The translations under genes were made by a program, and so were the position numbers. A stretch of 64,000 bases of DNA, from contig CM055100.1 in NCBI GenBank assembly GCA_029204225.1, positions 23,879,106 through 23,943,105 of the forward strand, read 5' to 3'. This stretch comes from Diphasiastrum complanatum. Its lineage: Eukaryota; Streptophyta; Lycopodiopsida; Lycopodiales; Lycopodiaceae. Of this stretch, positions 1-10,488 are shown piece by piece (within the stretch, counting starts at the first letter, position 1; each line of letters opens with the position of its first letter). The notes below the pieces were generated by a model that was given only the letters and a program-made list of their open reading frames with translations, did not search any database and was not told where the DNA came from.

Positions 1-1240
1 TAAACACATGTAATACATCTGCATTTAAAAAAATTACAGACATTGCATCTTACATGGCCAGGCTCGCGTTGCACAAAAAACAACTATGTATATATTCAAC
101 CGTTGTATCAGGATAACATCACATATACTGTCTTGTTTTTAAGCAGCCATCTAGTTATTTGCTGCACCATAAACTGCCGAAAACTACATAGCAACAGTTC
201 GCCACATACGGCTGGACCTCATCTATTCTAAACATCTCTCACTGATCCTCCACCGACTCCTCGCCCTCGTCTAGTGCATTGTTTTGTCGCTCTTGCTCTG
301 CCTCCCGGTTAGCCCGAGCTGCCTCCTGGTTAGCCCGACGTCTGGCCGCCCTTTCCCTGACCATGATGAGCTGCCGTCGTGTGAAATTCATTCCGATTTG
401 CTCATCCAGATCCAGCTCGACAACTGGGACAGGACCCACAGCGGGGGCGGGTGGCTCCGGTTCCGGATTTCTCTGTCGAGTTTGTCGCAGCATCTCTCTT
501 ATATCTGCCTCTTGCTTCCGATGCCTCTCGTTGTGCCTTCGGAGATCTTCCTCAAGCTTCCTCCTGGCTTTGCCCTCGGGCTTCGGTGGTATGCGCTCTG
601 CCATCTCGATCGACCTTCTCCTCACAGCACCCTGGTCCTTGAACACCGTCTCACAGCACCCTGGCTCTCAAACAGCCTGTCACCGGCTCTCGCTTGCTCT
701 CTCACTGTCTATCACTAGCTCTCTCACAGCCTCTGAAAATGTTGACCAATATGGCATTGTGAGTGCCTATTTATCCCCACAGCCTGATCGGCCATGTGGA
801 TCCCGATCATCCCTCCATGTGCCTCTGTACCTGCCCCCATGTGATGCCCCCCCCTGTGTTGGTCTCCCATTGGGCCCATGGTCTGCTCACCCACAATGCC
901 CATGTGCCTCTGTACTCTGTACATGTGATGCTACCCCCCTGTGTTGGTCTCCCATTGGCCCCTCGGTCTGCTCACTCGCAGTGCCCATGTGCCACTGCAA
1001 CAGTCCCCTGCATCATGTACTGTACCTTCTTTTTTTACACCCTTAACCCCCTTTTTTTACTTTTTCTTGTCCTTTTTTTGGTAGTTAATATGCAAAAATT
1101 AAATACTAAAAATATTAAAAAATAAAAAAAATATTAAAAATGGTACCGCCCTGGTACCGCGGATCCCAGGGCGGTACCGTACCGGCGGTACCACTGATAT
1201 GGTACCGGCGGTACCATACCAGCGGTACCACGAGGTACTA

Positions 1241-1242
<2 letters not shown>
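1..1242 (-). mobile_element. hAT unit A, partial, inverted (GGTACC-ended)
   Basis: This is the left-hand piece of a transposon whose inner end reads CTATG at 1238-1242 and abuts (TA)n at 1243-1275. From 1141 to 1242 it carries the GGTACC-rich terminal block seen at the other units' ends, and inward the second-gene ORF on the minus strand. The sequence mirrors 3555-4809 of unit B at a coordinate sum of 4810 over most of its length. The element runs off the window at base 1, so its transposase half is not visible. The assignment to hAT rests on homology to unit B, which has the transposase. Confidence 0.8.
239..604 (-). CDS. Second transposon gene (unit A): small charged helical protein
   Basis: The frame is open from 646, but the best conserved start is the ATG at 604, giving about 121 residues beginning MAERIPPKPEG. 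The protein is dominated by Arg, Glu, Gln and Lys and looks like one long helix or coiled coil (KLEEDLRRHNERHRKQEADI). A proline-rich hinge (PEPEPPAPA) follows, then a second basic helix (RERAARRRANQEAARANREA) and an acidic end. I do not recognise a family. It is near identical to the copy at 4206-4571. Two intact copies suggest the frame has been under selection during transposition. It lies convergent to the transposase in the intact unit. Confidence 0.65.
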   Translation of the reverse strand: MAERIPPKPEGKARRKLEEDLRRHNERHRKQEADIREMLRQTRQRNPEPEPPAPAVGPVPVVELDLDEQIGMNFTRRQLIMVRERAARRRANQEAARANREAEQERQNNALDEGEESVEDQ

Positions 1243-1279
<37 letters not shown>

Positions 1280-1602
1280 GGAACATAAATTAAATTAAAT
1301 GTATTGGGTTATGCCATCAGATCTAATTTTTTTTAAGTTTTAAAAAAATTTGCGAACACATTTAAAAACCAATATGTTTTACAGATTTAGGGTTTAGGAA
1401 AATGTGATTTGTAGACATGGAAAAAATGTCTGACCATTCTCTTAAATGGAGGTAGTGAAATTATGCCAAATTTTCAGATGCTTTGAATGCCCTTGGGTTT
1501 TAGTATGATTCCTTCTATGGTTTAGGGTTTAGCTCAAAAGTACTCTGGGAGTCCTAGAATTTAATGAAGCAAAATCAAGTCTGAGCGTATGGTTCAATCA
1601 CA

Positions 1603-2486
1603 TTGCTTGATCGATGCTCCTAATATCTGATCTACATATCCTATTCTCAAAGCCAAGCTGATCCAAATGATCCTAATCAGTGCATCAACAATAGATATGA
1701 TGCATAGGGCGTTCCGGAACATCCTAAGAAGCTCAACTATATGGTATGATGTTCACAACATAGTTCATGCAAAAGCTTCATAAAGTAGCTAAAAGTAGCT
1801 CAACATGTGTCATGTAAGAAGTCATCTCCAATCAGAGAAAAACTGGTCGACAACCCTGAGATTATCTCTATCCAGGGATTTGGTGAAAGTATGTGGAAGA
1901 ACAAGGTTCTGAAGGATATAAGAATGGATACAAGCCTAGGTGCACCAATTCTAGTCCATGGTGCATGTTAAGCAATCCCATGAGGGGACACGAATGGCTA
2001 AACATCCTCTCGATCATGTAGTTGGTGGCATTGTTCATGACCACTTGCAAGATGTTGGCTGGGCCAATCTCCAGGATAGTAGTGCCTATTTGCTCAATTA
2101 TGAGATCAATGATCTGTGCTCTACTATCTGTGAAGCGTCTACAGCTTCGAAGAACATCATCCCCATGCAACAAAGATCGGGATGCTAATGATGGGGCCTT
2201 TGTCAACAGATGTCCCAGCATGGAGTACCCATACTCCTACTATGGTCCCCTCAACATCAACATGTGCATCAGGTCATGGACTCCATTCACTGGCTTGTGG
2301 TGAACAACATTGTTGTAATGTGGGGCTGGGGCTTTTAGGTGTTGGAAGAAACCACCTTGCATAGCCTCTTAAAAAATTGCTTGACTGATGCTTCTAATAT
2401 CTGATCTACATATCCTATTCTCAAAGCCAAGCTAATCCAAATGAATTTAATCAGTGCATCAACAAGAGATATGATGCATAGGGCAT
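1603..2486. repeat. Direct repeat pair of about 110 bp
   Basis: Bases 1603-1711 and 2377-2486 are near-identical direct repeats about 774 bp apart; both include TGATCTACATATCCTATTC and GATATGATGCATAGGGC. They bracket the DUF659 relic, so they may be internal repeats of the same old transposon. No target-site duplication was recognised. Confidence 0.7.
1868..2221 (-). pseudogene. Relic of a second hAT (DUF659) transposase
   Basis: A short minus-strand frame contains IGPANILQVVMNNATNY, which lines up with IGPQHVVTVVTDNATNC in the intact transposase of unit B. This is the region around the second catalytic Asp of the hAT RNase H-like core. Here the key Asp is replaced (VMNNATN for VTDNATN) and the downstream histidine motif is out of frame. 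It is a dead fragment of a different hAT subfamily. Nothing else in 1276-2640 is recognisable apart from a direct repeat. Confidence 0.5.
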
Positions 2487-2705
2487 TACGGGTCTAGATA
2501 TCCATAGCTCTAACATTATGCCAAAAGGCCTCCACATAACACGGTCATGACAATGTTATGAGCACGGACCCTAAACCCTAAATCAAGATATGTAGGCTCC
2601 TATAGTAGATAAAAAAATTACAAAAATTATTACACCCCCCCCCCCCATATTGCAAAAAAAAAAAAAAGCGTTCCGGGACAAAATCCCGGAATGCGTTTCG
2701 GGACG

Positions 2706-2739
<34 letters not shown>

Positions 2740-2752
2740 ATAACATATATAT

Positions 2753-3496
2753 CATAGTGGCACGTGGTACCGCCATTATGGTACCGCGATACCATAATGG
2801 TGGTAGCGCCATTATGGTGCCGCCCAAAAATCCGCGGTACCAGGGCGGCACCATTTTTTAATTTTTTTTAGAAAAAAAAAATTTATTTATTTAATTTTAA
2901 AATTTAGTGGGCAATATGGGTATCAGCTTGAAGCTCTTGACGAGAGCAGGGCATTTATGCAGGTTGCCGGTGCTTTCAGCTACAAAATGTGTTAGACAAC
3001 TAAATAATGCACCTCTCAGTTTAGTAGTCACTAGTTAACCGCGAGCTCAGATCTGTTAAGGCCCCTGTTATGAGGAGAAGCCATTACTGCGCACGGTTGT
3101 TAGTATAGGGTCTACTGTGAGATCATGATGGTTATGAGATGGCTAGATTACAGTTTCTATATAGTAGCAAGTCTTGGGGGGTTCGGGGGGCGGTAGCCCC
3201 CCCGCGGGGGGTTTGGGGGGCAGATTTGGCCTTCCGACTCCCTGAGCGAAAACACACTTTTTGGTGTTTTGCATCCCCTTGGTCCTTTGGCTGTTCGCTC
3301 TCGTCAGAACCGGCAACCTGTATAAATGCATTGCTCTCGTCAACAACTTCAAGCTGATACCCATATTGCCCACTTGATTTTATTTTTTTTTAAAAAAAAT
3401 TAAAAAAAAAATTTAAAAAAAAAATTATATATTATCCGCGGTACCAGTATGGATCTGCGGTACCAGGATCCGCGGATCCTGGTACCGCTGGATCTA

Positions 3497-3498
<2 letters not shown>
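2753..3498. mobile_element. Element F: non-autonomous GGTACC-ended hAT relative
   Basis: It starts CATAGTGGCACGTGGTACC at 2753 directly after a (TA)n-rich tract and ends GGTACC...CTATG at 3498 directly before a (TA)n run of about 56 bp. Both ends contain GGTACC palindromes as in units A to C. It has no coding capacity. The inside is A/T-rich filler plus a nested 469-bp inverted-repeat element (2906-3374). Boundaries are inferred from the CATAG/CTATG ends and the flanking TA tracts. Confidence 0.65.
2906..3374. mobile_element. 469-bp inverted-repeat (MITE-like) element nested in F
   Basis: The first 28 bases of this segment (from AGTGGGCAATATGGG) are an exact reverse complement of its last 28. 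The similarity continues, with a few mismatches, to arms of about 67 bp. The middle is non-coding, with a G/C-rich palindromic core near 3180-3225. I could not find a convincing target-site duplication, so the superfamily is undecided. Confidence 0.6.

Positions 3499-3554
<56 letters not shown>
3499..3554. repeat. (TA)n tract between elements F and B
   Basis: A nearly pure AT dinucleotide run lies between the CTATG end of F and the CATAG start of B. Comparable runs flank the other elements at 1243-1275, 2711-2736, 9535-9568 and 19133-19142. Because the target itself is (TA)n, an 8-bp target duplication would be TATATATA and cannot be told from background. Confidence 0.9.
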
Positions 3555-3798
3555 CATAGTACCCTCTGGTACCGCTGGTATGGAACCGCCGGTACCATAT
3601 CAGTGGTACCGCCGGTACAGTACCGCCCTGGGATCCGCGGTACCAGGGCGGTACCATTTTTAATATTTTTTTTTATTTTTTAATATATTTCTAGTAATTT
3701 TTTTTTGCATATTAACTACCAAAAAAGGACAAAAAAAAGTAAAAAAAGGGGGTTCTGGGTGTAAAAAAAGAGGGTACAGTACATGATGCAGGGGACTG

Positions 3799-4160
3799 TT
3801 GCAGTGGCACATGGGCATTGCGAGTGAGCAGACCGAGGGGCCAATGGGAGACCAACACAGGGGGGTAGCATCACATGGGGGCAAGTACAGAGGCACATGG
3901 GCATTGTGGGTGAGCAGACCATGGGCCCAATGGGAGACCAACACAGGGGGGAGCATCACATGGGGGCAGGTACAGAGGCACATGGAGGGATGATGGGGAT
4001 CCACATGGCCGATCAGGCTGTGGGGATAAATAGGCACTCACAATGCCATTGTGGTCGGCATTTTCAGAGGCTGTGAGAGGGCTAGTGATAGACAGTGAGA
4101 GAGCAAGCGAGAGCCGGTGACAGGCTGTGAGAGGCTGTTTGAGAGCCAGGGTGCTGTGAG
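3799..4160 (+). promoter_or_regulatory. Subterminal tandem repeats and TATA-like promoter of second gene
   Basis: Two direct repeats of about 87 bp start near GGCACATGGGCATTG (about 3807 and 3893), and a third start near 3976 is partial. They are followed by GGGGATAAATAGG at 4021-4033, a TATA-like box about 175 bp before the ATG at 4206. Shorter GCTGTGAGAG repeats fill 4068-4190. Subterminal direct repeats are typical transposase-binding or promoter regions in hAT elements, so this assignment is inference. The same block is mirrored at 650-1010 in unit A and is reduced at 9785-9990 in unit C. Confidence 0.5.
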
Positions 4161-4205
4161 AGGGTGTTCAAGGATCAGGGTGCTGTGAGGAGAAAGTCGA
4201 TCGAG

Positions 4206-4571
4206 ATGGCTGAGCGCATACCACCGAAGCCCGAGGGTGAAGCCAGGAGAAAGCTTGAGGAAGATATCCGAAGGCACAACGAGAGGCATCGGAAGCACGA
4301 GGCAGATATCCGAGAGATGCTGCGACAGACTCGACAGAGAAATCCGGAACCGGAGCCACCCGCCCCCGCTGTGGATCCTGTCCCCGCTGTCGAGCTGGAT
4401 CTGGATGAGCAGATCAGAATGAATTTCACACGACGGCAGCTCATCATGGTCAGGGAAAGGGCGGCCAGACGTCGGGCTAACCAGGAGGCAGCTCGGGCTA
4501 ACCGGGAGGCAGAGCAAGAGCGACAAAACAATGCACCAGAAGAGGGCGAGGAGTCGGTGGAGGATCAGTGA
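4206..4571 (+). CDS. Second transposon gene (unit B): small charged helical protein
   Basis: This is a protein of 121 residues from the ATG at 4206 (the frame is open from 4164). The layout is an N-terminal basic/acidic helix (about residues 10-45, heavy in E, R and K), a proline-rich hinge (PEPEPPAPA, about 50-62), an acidic patch (ELDLDEQI), a second strongly basic helix (about 75-105) and an acidic tail EEGEESVEDQ. There is no signal peptide, membrane segment or cysteine. I recognise no family. It is conserved in unit A, and decayed in unit C. It converges on the transposase 3' end about 520 bp away. It may act as an accessory to the transposase, but no function is shown by sequence. Confidence 0.65.
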   Translation: MAERIPPKPEGEARRKLEEDIRRHNERHRKHEADIREMLRQTRQRNPEPEPPAPAVDPVPAVELDLDEQIRMNFTRRQLIMVRERAARRRANQEAARANREAEQERQNNAPEEGEESVEDQ

Positions 4572-5094
4572 GGGATGTTTAGAATAGATGAGGTCCAGCC
4601 GTATGTGGCGGACTGTTGCTATGTAGTTTTCGGCAGTTTATGGTGCAGCAAATAACTAGATGGCTGCTTAAAAACAAGACAGTATATGTGATGTTATCCT
4701 GATACAACGGTTGAATATATACATAGTTGTTTTTTGTGCAACGCGAGCCTGGCCATGTAAGATGCAATGTCTGTAATTTTTTTAAATGCAGATGTATTAC
4801 ATGTGTTTATGAAATGTCGTTTGGGGTGTACGGGTGATTGCTGTGCTCATGATGTAGGTGCATATATGTGAAGCTAGCATTCACTTCAAACGAAATTAAA
4901 TGAAAATAGGATTCAGACACGCACGTGGAATTCTTCGACATAAAATAAAGCATCACATGTATTGAGCGACATATGCACAATGTGCAGCAAATAATGTAGG
5001 CCAAACACTGTATATAATGTGAAAAATCATCTGAGTAAAATGGTAGACCGTCTGCTAGAGACAAACTACTGAAACTAAAACAACAGAGCCACAA

Positions 5095-8000
5095 TCAATG
5101 CTCTGGCTCTGACTCAAACGAATGCTCTGGAGACTTGCCTTTCTTGTTCGGTGCACCCTTGGGCCTGCCTGGTCTCTTGCGGACAAGAGGAGCTGTCAAT
5201 GCCTCGTCACCCCCATGCAAATCACCTGGCTGGCTAGGCTGGGCCCAAGCTGAGGCCGGCTGGGATAGGGAAGCAAAAGAGGGAACTCCCTGTGCAACTG
5301 AGCGAGGAGGATGAGCTCGTGGAGTGTGTGCCCGTGGGGCTGCTGCAGGTGGAGGAACTGGCTGTGCAGGAGGCGAGTACAGTGGCGATATGTACTGAAA
5401 GGGGCGCTGTGGTGGCCGGTACTGGTACATCCTGGGTGCTGCCAAAGGAGGAGGATGTGACGTGGGTGCTGCCACTGGAGGAGCCACTGTGGACGTGGGC
5501 GCTGCAAGAGAAAACCTGGGCACAGATGGTGGCCTGCCATGGAGACCTGGTGCTGCAGAAGTGGACGGCGATGGAGGGGCTGCAGGCCTAAATGGCATCG
5601 GTGGCACTGGAGGAGCTGTGCGACGCACATACACCCTCTGAGGAGCTGGAGGAACTGTAGGCACCTCATGCGGCTGCTCTGGCTGGGACTCTGTGTGTGG
5701 CATGCTGGCAAGAGATGATGGGGGGCGCCCTGACACTCGGCATCTGCTGGGCCTCTGAATCCAATGTGGCAACCAAGTCGGCCAGCTGGGCATCCGAATA
5801 CAAATGCTCTGGGCTCTGGGACTCATCCTGTGCACCAGCCTCTAAATCATCCTGTGCACCAACCTCTAAATCATCTTGTGCACCAACCCCTGAATCAACC
5901 CAAGCCTCATCCCGTGCCTCATCATGTGCACCCTGTAGACCCTGCATGGCCTCCCAATCTGTGCAATGAAAGTCATCAGGTGCCTCCTCTGGTGTGCTAT
6001 CGTAGTAACGACCATGACTCTGTGCTGCACGCATCCAAACATCTGCGGGACCGGCATCTAAACCACTCTGCCCTCTATCAAGAGCCTCCTCCATCATGTC
6101 GACATAGGTAGGTATGCCACTGCCCCCCCCCTGTGTGCCCTGCCTGTCTGCCGGTATAACCTGTGGCATGTGTCCCGCCTCTGCCACGTGATGCACCTGT
6201 GACCCCTGCCCGTGGCGTGTGCCCTGCACCTGTATAATCTGCCTCATCCCTCTCTGGTCTGGCAAACACAACCCGAATGGGCTCATCCTCATCATGCTCA
6301 TCCTCTGACACTGGCTCATCTGCCTCATACAATGGGGGCTCTCTGTGCTCAAGCCCAAGCTCTCTCTCTCTCATCTCGGCAAGCTCCCTCTCTCTCTCTG
6401 CCATCAACTGTGTGCCCAGGTCATCTGCAGGCATGGGATGGGTGCTGTCCGTAGGCAAGTCAACCTGGCTCTCCAAATCGGATATCTTCGTCTGCAAGGT
6501 TTAAAATTTGCATGTCAGAGAGACAACTTTATCAAGAAATGAAACCAACATACCAGGAGTCAACCAACATGCTATGAAAGATTAGCTTATCACCTGCAAT
6601 GCGCTCGTAATGGTCGGAAGCCTCCTGGCGAGACGTGCGTTGGTGCTACAGAACACCAACCGCTCCAACTGACTCACTGACAAGCGGTTCCTTCTCCTCG
6701 TGTGAATCAGTGCCCATGTGCTCCAATTACGCTCACACACGGAGGCAGCACAGTCCTGTGGTGCGTGCATTGAAATACTTCAGCACATTGTGGCAGAGGT
6801 GAAACTTCAACGAAACACAAAAAATGGAGGATAAAATGAGATGCATACCTGAGAAAGGACACGCAGTGCAAGACGCTGTATAGATGGGTATGTGCTACCG
6901 AACATGGTCCACCAGGTAATGGGTAGCTGCCTCCTCTCTGGATCCTGGGCAGCCGGGTGGCCGAATGTGCCCATGCCGAAACGAAATGCAGCGAGCTCCT
7001 CCATGAGCCTGATAGGATCCAAACCTATGTGTGGACCCACCCTGTGAATGTACTGAAGCCAATCGGCCTCGAGCTCTCTGTCTGCGATCTGTGTCGGAGA
7101 GAGGAAGAGGGGATGCAGCATGTGTGCAACGCTGTGGATACTCCTGTGGAAGTAGTTCCACCGCGTCTCCCATATGAACTTCAGCTCTGTCATCCTGCAG
7201 GTGAGGGGCATGTGGTTTAGGGCATTACGAAAAAGCTTAACATTGACAGTAAAACAAACTAGCAAGTACTGAGAAGATAAAGGTCAATTGCAACACTGTA
7301 CCGCTTACCTCTCTGGCTGCAAGATGGGCAGCTGCAGAAACTGTCCAATCCGGTCCATGAGCTCATACACCAGTCCAAGTGTCGACCCCTCGCTGTCAGC
7401 CATGCGGAGCACAATGTAGAGTGGTCGAAGCAGTCCTGACAATGTCTGTGCATCCCTCCAGAACTGGTCTCCCCTCACCGTGGAAGAAAAGTGCTCCCCA
7501 TCCTCAGTGTGCGGAAATGTACTGGCACCCCAAAGATCACTGGCAACCATCTGTAGAAGCTGGGCCCTGCACCTGATCAAACGGTCGATGACCACCAAGT
7601 CGAATGCAAAGCGCGTGGGGGCTGGCTTACGGAGGTCCAGATGGCTGAACACCCGGAACATGGCAAGAACACGCCTCTTTCTGGTGACAAAAGTCACCAG
7701 GAAGAGGGCCTCCCGGACGATGGCTCTAACGCAGGGAAGTGCTCCAATGTCCCCCATCAGAAGGTCTATGCCGTGGGCTGCAGAGGGGGTATGAACAATA
7801 CGAGGGAACTCGGCCTCTAGCAGTACACCCATCTGAATGCAGTTCGTGGCATTGTCCGTCACCACCGTGACGACATGCTGTGGGCCTATGGCTAGGATGG
7901 AAGACCTGATGACATCAAACATGAACTCTGCCAATATGACTCTCCCCCCCCTGCTGCAATCCACTGCCCTCAAAAACTGTGTGCCCATGCAGCTGGAGAC

Positions 8001-9182
8001 CAGTATGTTGAGGATCGGCCTCCTCCTGACATCAGTCCAGCCATCGGACATGATGCTGCAACCGTAAGTGGCCCAGTGCCGACGCAGAGGCTCCATCTCT
8101 CTAGACAAGGACTCGACCCTATCCCTCAGCATGTGTGTGCGGACAACCTCTGAACTAGGGACTCTCCAGCTAGGGCTGACAGACTGTGCAAGGCGGAAGG
8201 CCCTTCTGAAGGGCTCAGAGTCGGTGATGGCAAAGTGCAGGTTCAGCTCGTAAACCAGACTGGCCACGGCCTGTGTGGCCTCTCTGTCCATGTGCGGCTG
8301 ATGCGCGCCGCGAATGGTCTGCTGCACGAGGGCTCTCCCTGGTGGGCGACGGGTGGTGGACCTCCAGCACGGTGCACCAACCGTGACGGGAATGGACGAT
8401 GACGCGACAGGCTGGGCGCTGGTGGATGCATCGGCTGTAGACGTGGAATGGGGAGAGTGGGATGCACTGGCAGGGATGGGTGCAGCAGCATAGGTGGGGT
8501 GCACTGGTGGAGGGGCAACATCTGGCATGGGGTACGAAAACTGCTGGCTGAGGAGGTCATCCGGATGGGAAGGGAAGGAAGAAGGGATCTCTTCCACATC
8601 CTCGAAGGCCCGCCCAATACCATCCTGGGCCTGCTCGGGTGGCGGAGAGTCCATGAGAAAGTCGTAGACTGGTGGAGTGCGAGCAACAGTGGGTGGTGGT
8701 GGAACCGCAGTGGCAACTGTCGGACGCGATGGGACGGGATCCACCGGAATCTGAGCAGATGGGGGTGCGTGAGGCAGAACTGTCTGAGGGGCAAAGGGAC
8801 CGGAGGAGGATGCACTCCCTCTCCTCGTGCGTGCCAGCCAAGCAGGCAGCAACCCTGGGTCAGCCACATAAGGAGCGGTGCAAAATCGGAGAACGCCCTT
8901 CGAAATGGTGTTCTCCCCTGCCACGAGCCGCGGCCCGTAGGTGTCTAGTAGTCGCTGCCTGTCGGGGAAGGTCATGCTGCCACAAGGGGCAGCATTCAAG
9001 GTGGCACCATTTTTGGCGCGTGCACCGAGCAGATGGCCTTTAAGGCGAGTGAGGGATGCAGCAAACTCGACGAGACAGTATCGGCAGCGCACGATCTTCT
9101 GACCGGTCTTGTTGGCCTTGTCGGCAACCCGCCTGACAATGTCTACCTCGTCCCACAGACCGGAAAGGTCCGATTGCACCAT
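5095..9182 (-). CDS. hAT-superfamily transposase, four exons, BED finger + DUF659 + AT-hook tail
   Basis: The start chosen is the ATG at 9182 (MVQSDLSGLWDEV), just before a BED-type zinc finger (CRYC...RLKGH). Inferred exons are 9182-7309, 7194-6849, 6755-6594 and 6491-5095, all with GT donors and AG acceptors and matching phases. Exon 1 carries the DUF659 catalytic core: SDGWTD (about residue 378), VVTDNATN (about 440) and SAAHGIDLL (about 465). Exon 3 carries the hAT C-terminal signature CERNWSTWALIHTRRRNRL. Exon 4 is a long acidic then proline-rich extension ending in an AT-hook (RKRPGRPKG) near 5160-5186. Exon 4 has two apparent frameshifts, at a C-run (about 6121) and a G-run (about 5720). 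The sister copy at 11449-11838 reads through the equivalent of the first. They may be real mutations or homopolymer errors. Confidence 0.8.
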
Positions 9183-9534
9183 TGCAGATGAAATGACGGA
9201 TGGATTGCTGGAAAAAAAACAGCAGGGTTCACTGTTGGAGAGACGCTGAAAATGGGCGAAGACAAGGCGAAGCAAGTCAGATGCAAGGCAGGGCAATGCG
9301 TGGGCGAAGGGCGACGCAAGGAATCGAAGGCAGGCAAGCGGAACCAGCAGCGATGGCAGGGCGGAGAGGGCGCAAAAAATTTTTAGAGGAAATGCGAGGG
9401 GGGCGGGTAGGTTTAGGTAGAAAATTATTTTAAAAAATATTAAATAATAAAAATATTATTATATTGTGGTACCGCGGTACCAGTATGGTCCCGCGGTACC
9501 GGGATCCGCGGTACCCAGTACCGCGGGACCTATG

Positions 9535-9568
9535 ATATATATATATATATATATATAATCATATATAT
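9535..9568. repeat. (TA)-rich tract between units B and C
   Basis: A short AT-dinucleotide tract lies between the CTATG end of unit B and the CATAG start of unit C, interrupted once by AATC. It is the shared target sequence that makes B and C appear as a tandem array with the same orientation. Confidence 0.8.
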
Positions 9569-10094
9569 CATAGTGTCCCTTGGTACCGCTGGTATGGTAC
9601 CGCCGGTACCATATCAGTGGTACCGCCGGTACGGTACCGCCCTGGGATCCGCCATACCAGGGCGGTACCATTTTTAATATATATATATATATATATTTTT
9701 AATATTTTAAATATTTAATTGCTGCGTCTTACCTACCAAAACAGGTCAAAAAAATGGAAAAAAGGGGTTCTGGGTGTAAAAAAAGAGGGTACAGTACATG
9801 GTGCAGGGGACTGGTGCAACATCACATGGGCACTGTGGGTGAGCAGACCAGGGGGCCAATGGGAGAGCAACACAGGGGGGGAGCATCACATGGGTTTAGG
9901 GTACAGAGGCACATGGAGGGGTGATGGGGATCCACATGGCCGATCAGGCTGTGGGGATAAATAAGCACTCAGAATGCCATTGTGATTGGCATTTTCAGAG
10001 GCTGTGAGAGAGCTAGTGATAGACAATGAGAGAGCAAGCGAGAGCCGGTGACAGGCTGTGAGAGGCTGTTTGAGAGCCAAGGTGCTGTGAAACG

Positions 10095-10488
10095 GTGTTC
10101 GAGGAGCAGGGTGCTGTGAGAAGAAGGTCGATCGAGATGGCCGAGCGCATACCACCGAAGCCCGAGGGAGAAGCCAGGAGGAAGCTCGAGGAAGATATCC
10201 GAAGGCACAACGAAAGACATCGGAAGCAAGAGGCAAACATTGCAGAGATGCTGCGACAGACTCGGGAGAGACACATAGAGCTGCAGATCCCCTCCCCCGC
10301 TGTGGCCCCTGCCCCCGCTGTCGAGCTGGATTTGGATGAGCAGATCGGAATGACGGCGACAACTCATCATGGTCAGGGAAAGGGCGGCCAGACGTCGGGC
10401 TAACCAAGAGGCAGAGCGAGAGCGACAGAACAATGCACCTGACGAGGGCGAGGAGTCGGTGGAGGATCAGTAGGCATGTTTAGAATAG
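10095..10488 (+). pseudogene. Second transposon gene (unit C), frameshifted
   Basis: The frame matches the unit B protein from MAERIPPKPEGEARRKL (ATG at 10137) through ELDLDEQIGM. It then shifts at about 10353, where the sequence for the NFTRRQL segment is altered. The rest of the homologous DNA continues to about 10470 out of frame, including a deletion of the first ARANREA-like repeat. This copy is non-functional. Its divergence from A and B shows that unit C is an older family member than the A/B pair. Confidence 0.7.

Larger units (their letters stand above)
1..4809. repeat. Large inverted repeat: arms 1-1242 and 3555-4809
   Basis: Base x in the left arm pairs with base 4810-x in the right arm across the second-gene ORF (239-646 against 4164-4571), with small indels near the GGTACC blocks. 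The arms are about 1.25 kb and are separated by about 2.3 kb of other transposon material. The palindrome arises because units A and B belong to the same family in opposite orientation. The left arm is cut by the window edge. Confidence 0.85.
3555..9534. mobile_element. Unit B: most complete hAT transposon of the cluster, 5.98 kb
   Basis: The ends are CATAGTACCCTCTGGTACC at 3555 and, on the other strand, CATAGGTCCCGCGGTAC ending at 9534. They form imperfect terminal inverted repeats, with five GGTACC sites in the first 105 bp and four in the last 75. Inside are two convergent genes: the small charged protein (4206-4571, +) and the hAT transposase (9182-5095, minus). Both outer flanks are (TA)n. 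Family placement is by the BED/DUF659/hAT C-terminal transposase and by a related element at 51513 that shows an 8-bp target duplication. Confidence 0.8.

Noticed and set aside
279-1046. 255-codon plus frame over the second gene of unit A (and its mirror near 4038-4531)
   Set aside because: It is antisense to the better-supported charged protein, is rich in Ser/Cys/Leu, and runs into subterminal repeats.
2891-3382. Target-site duplication for the 469-bp inverted-repeat element (TTAATTTTA / TTGATTTTA)
   Set aside because: The left copy is six bases away from the inverted repeat, so it is not a convincing duplication.
5196-5711. Other long frames opposite or offset to the transposase tail and exon 1 (for example 7480-7794, 8243-8869, 8448-8948)
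   Set aside because: They are shadow frames of G/C-rich transposase coding sequence with no family features.
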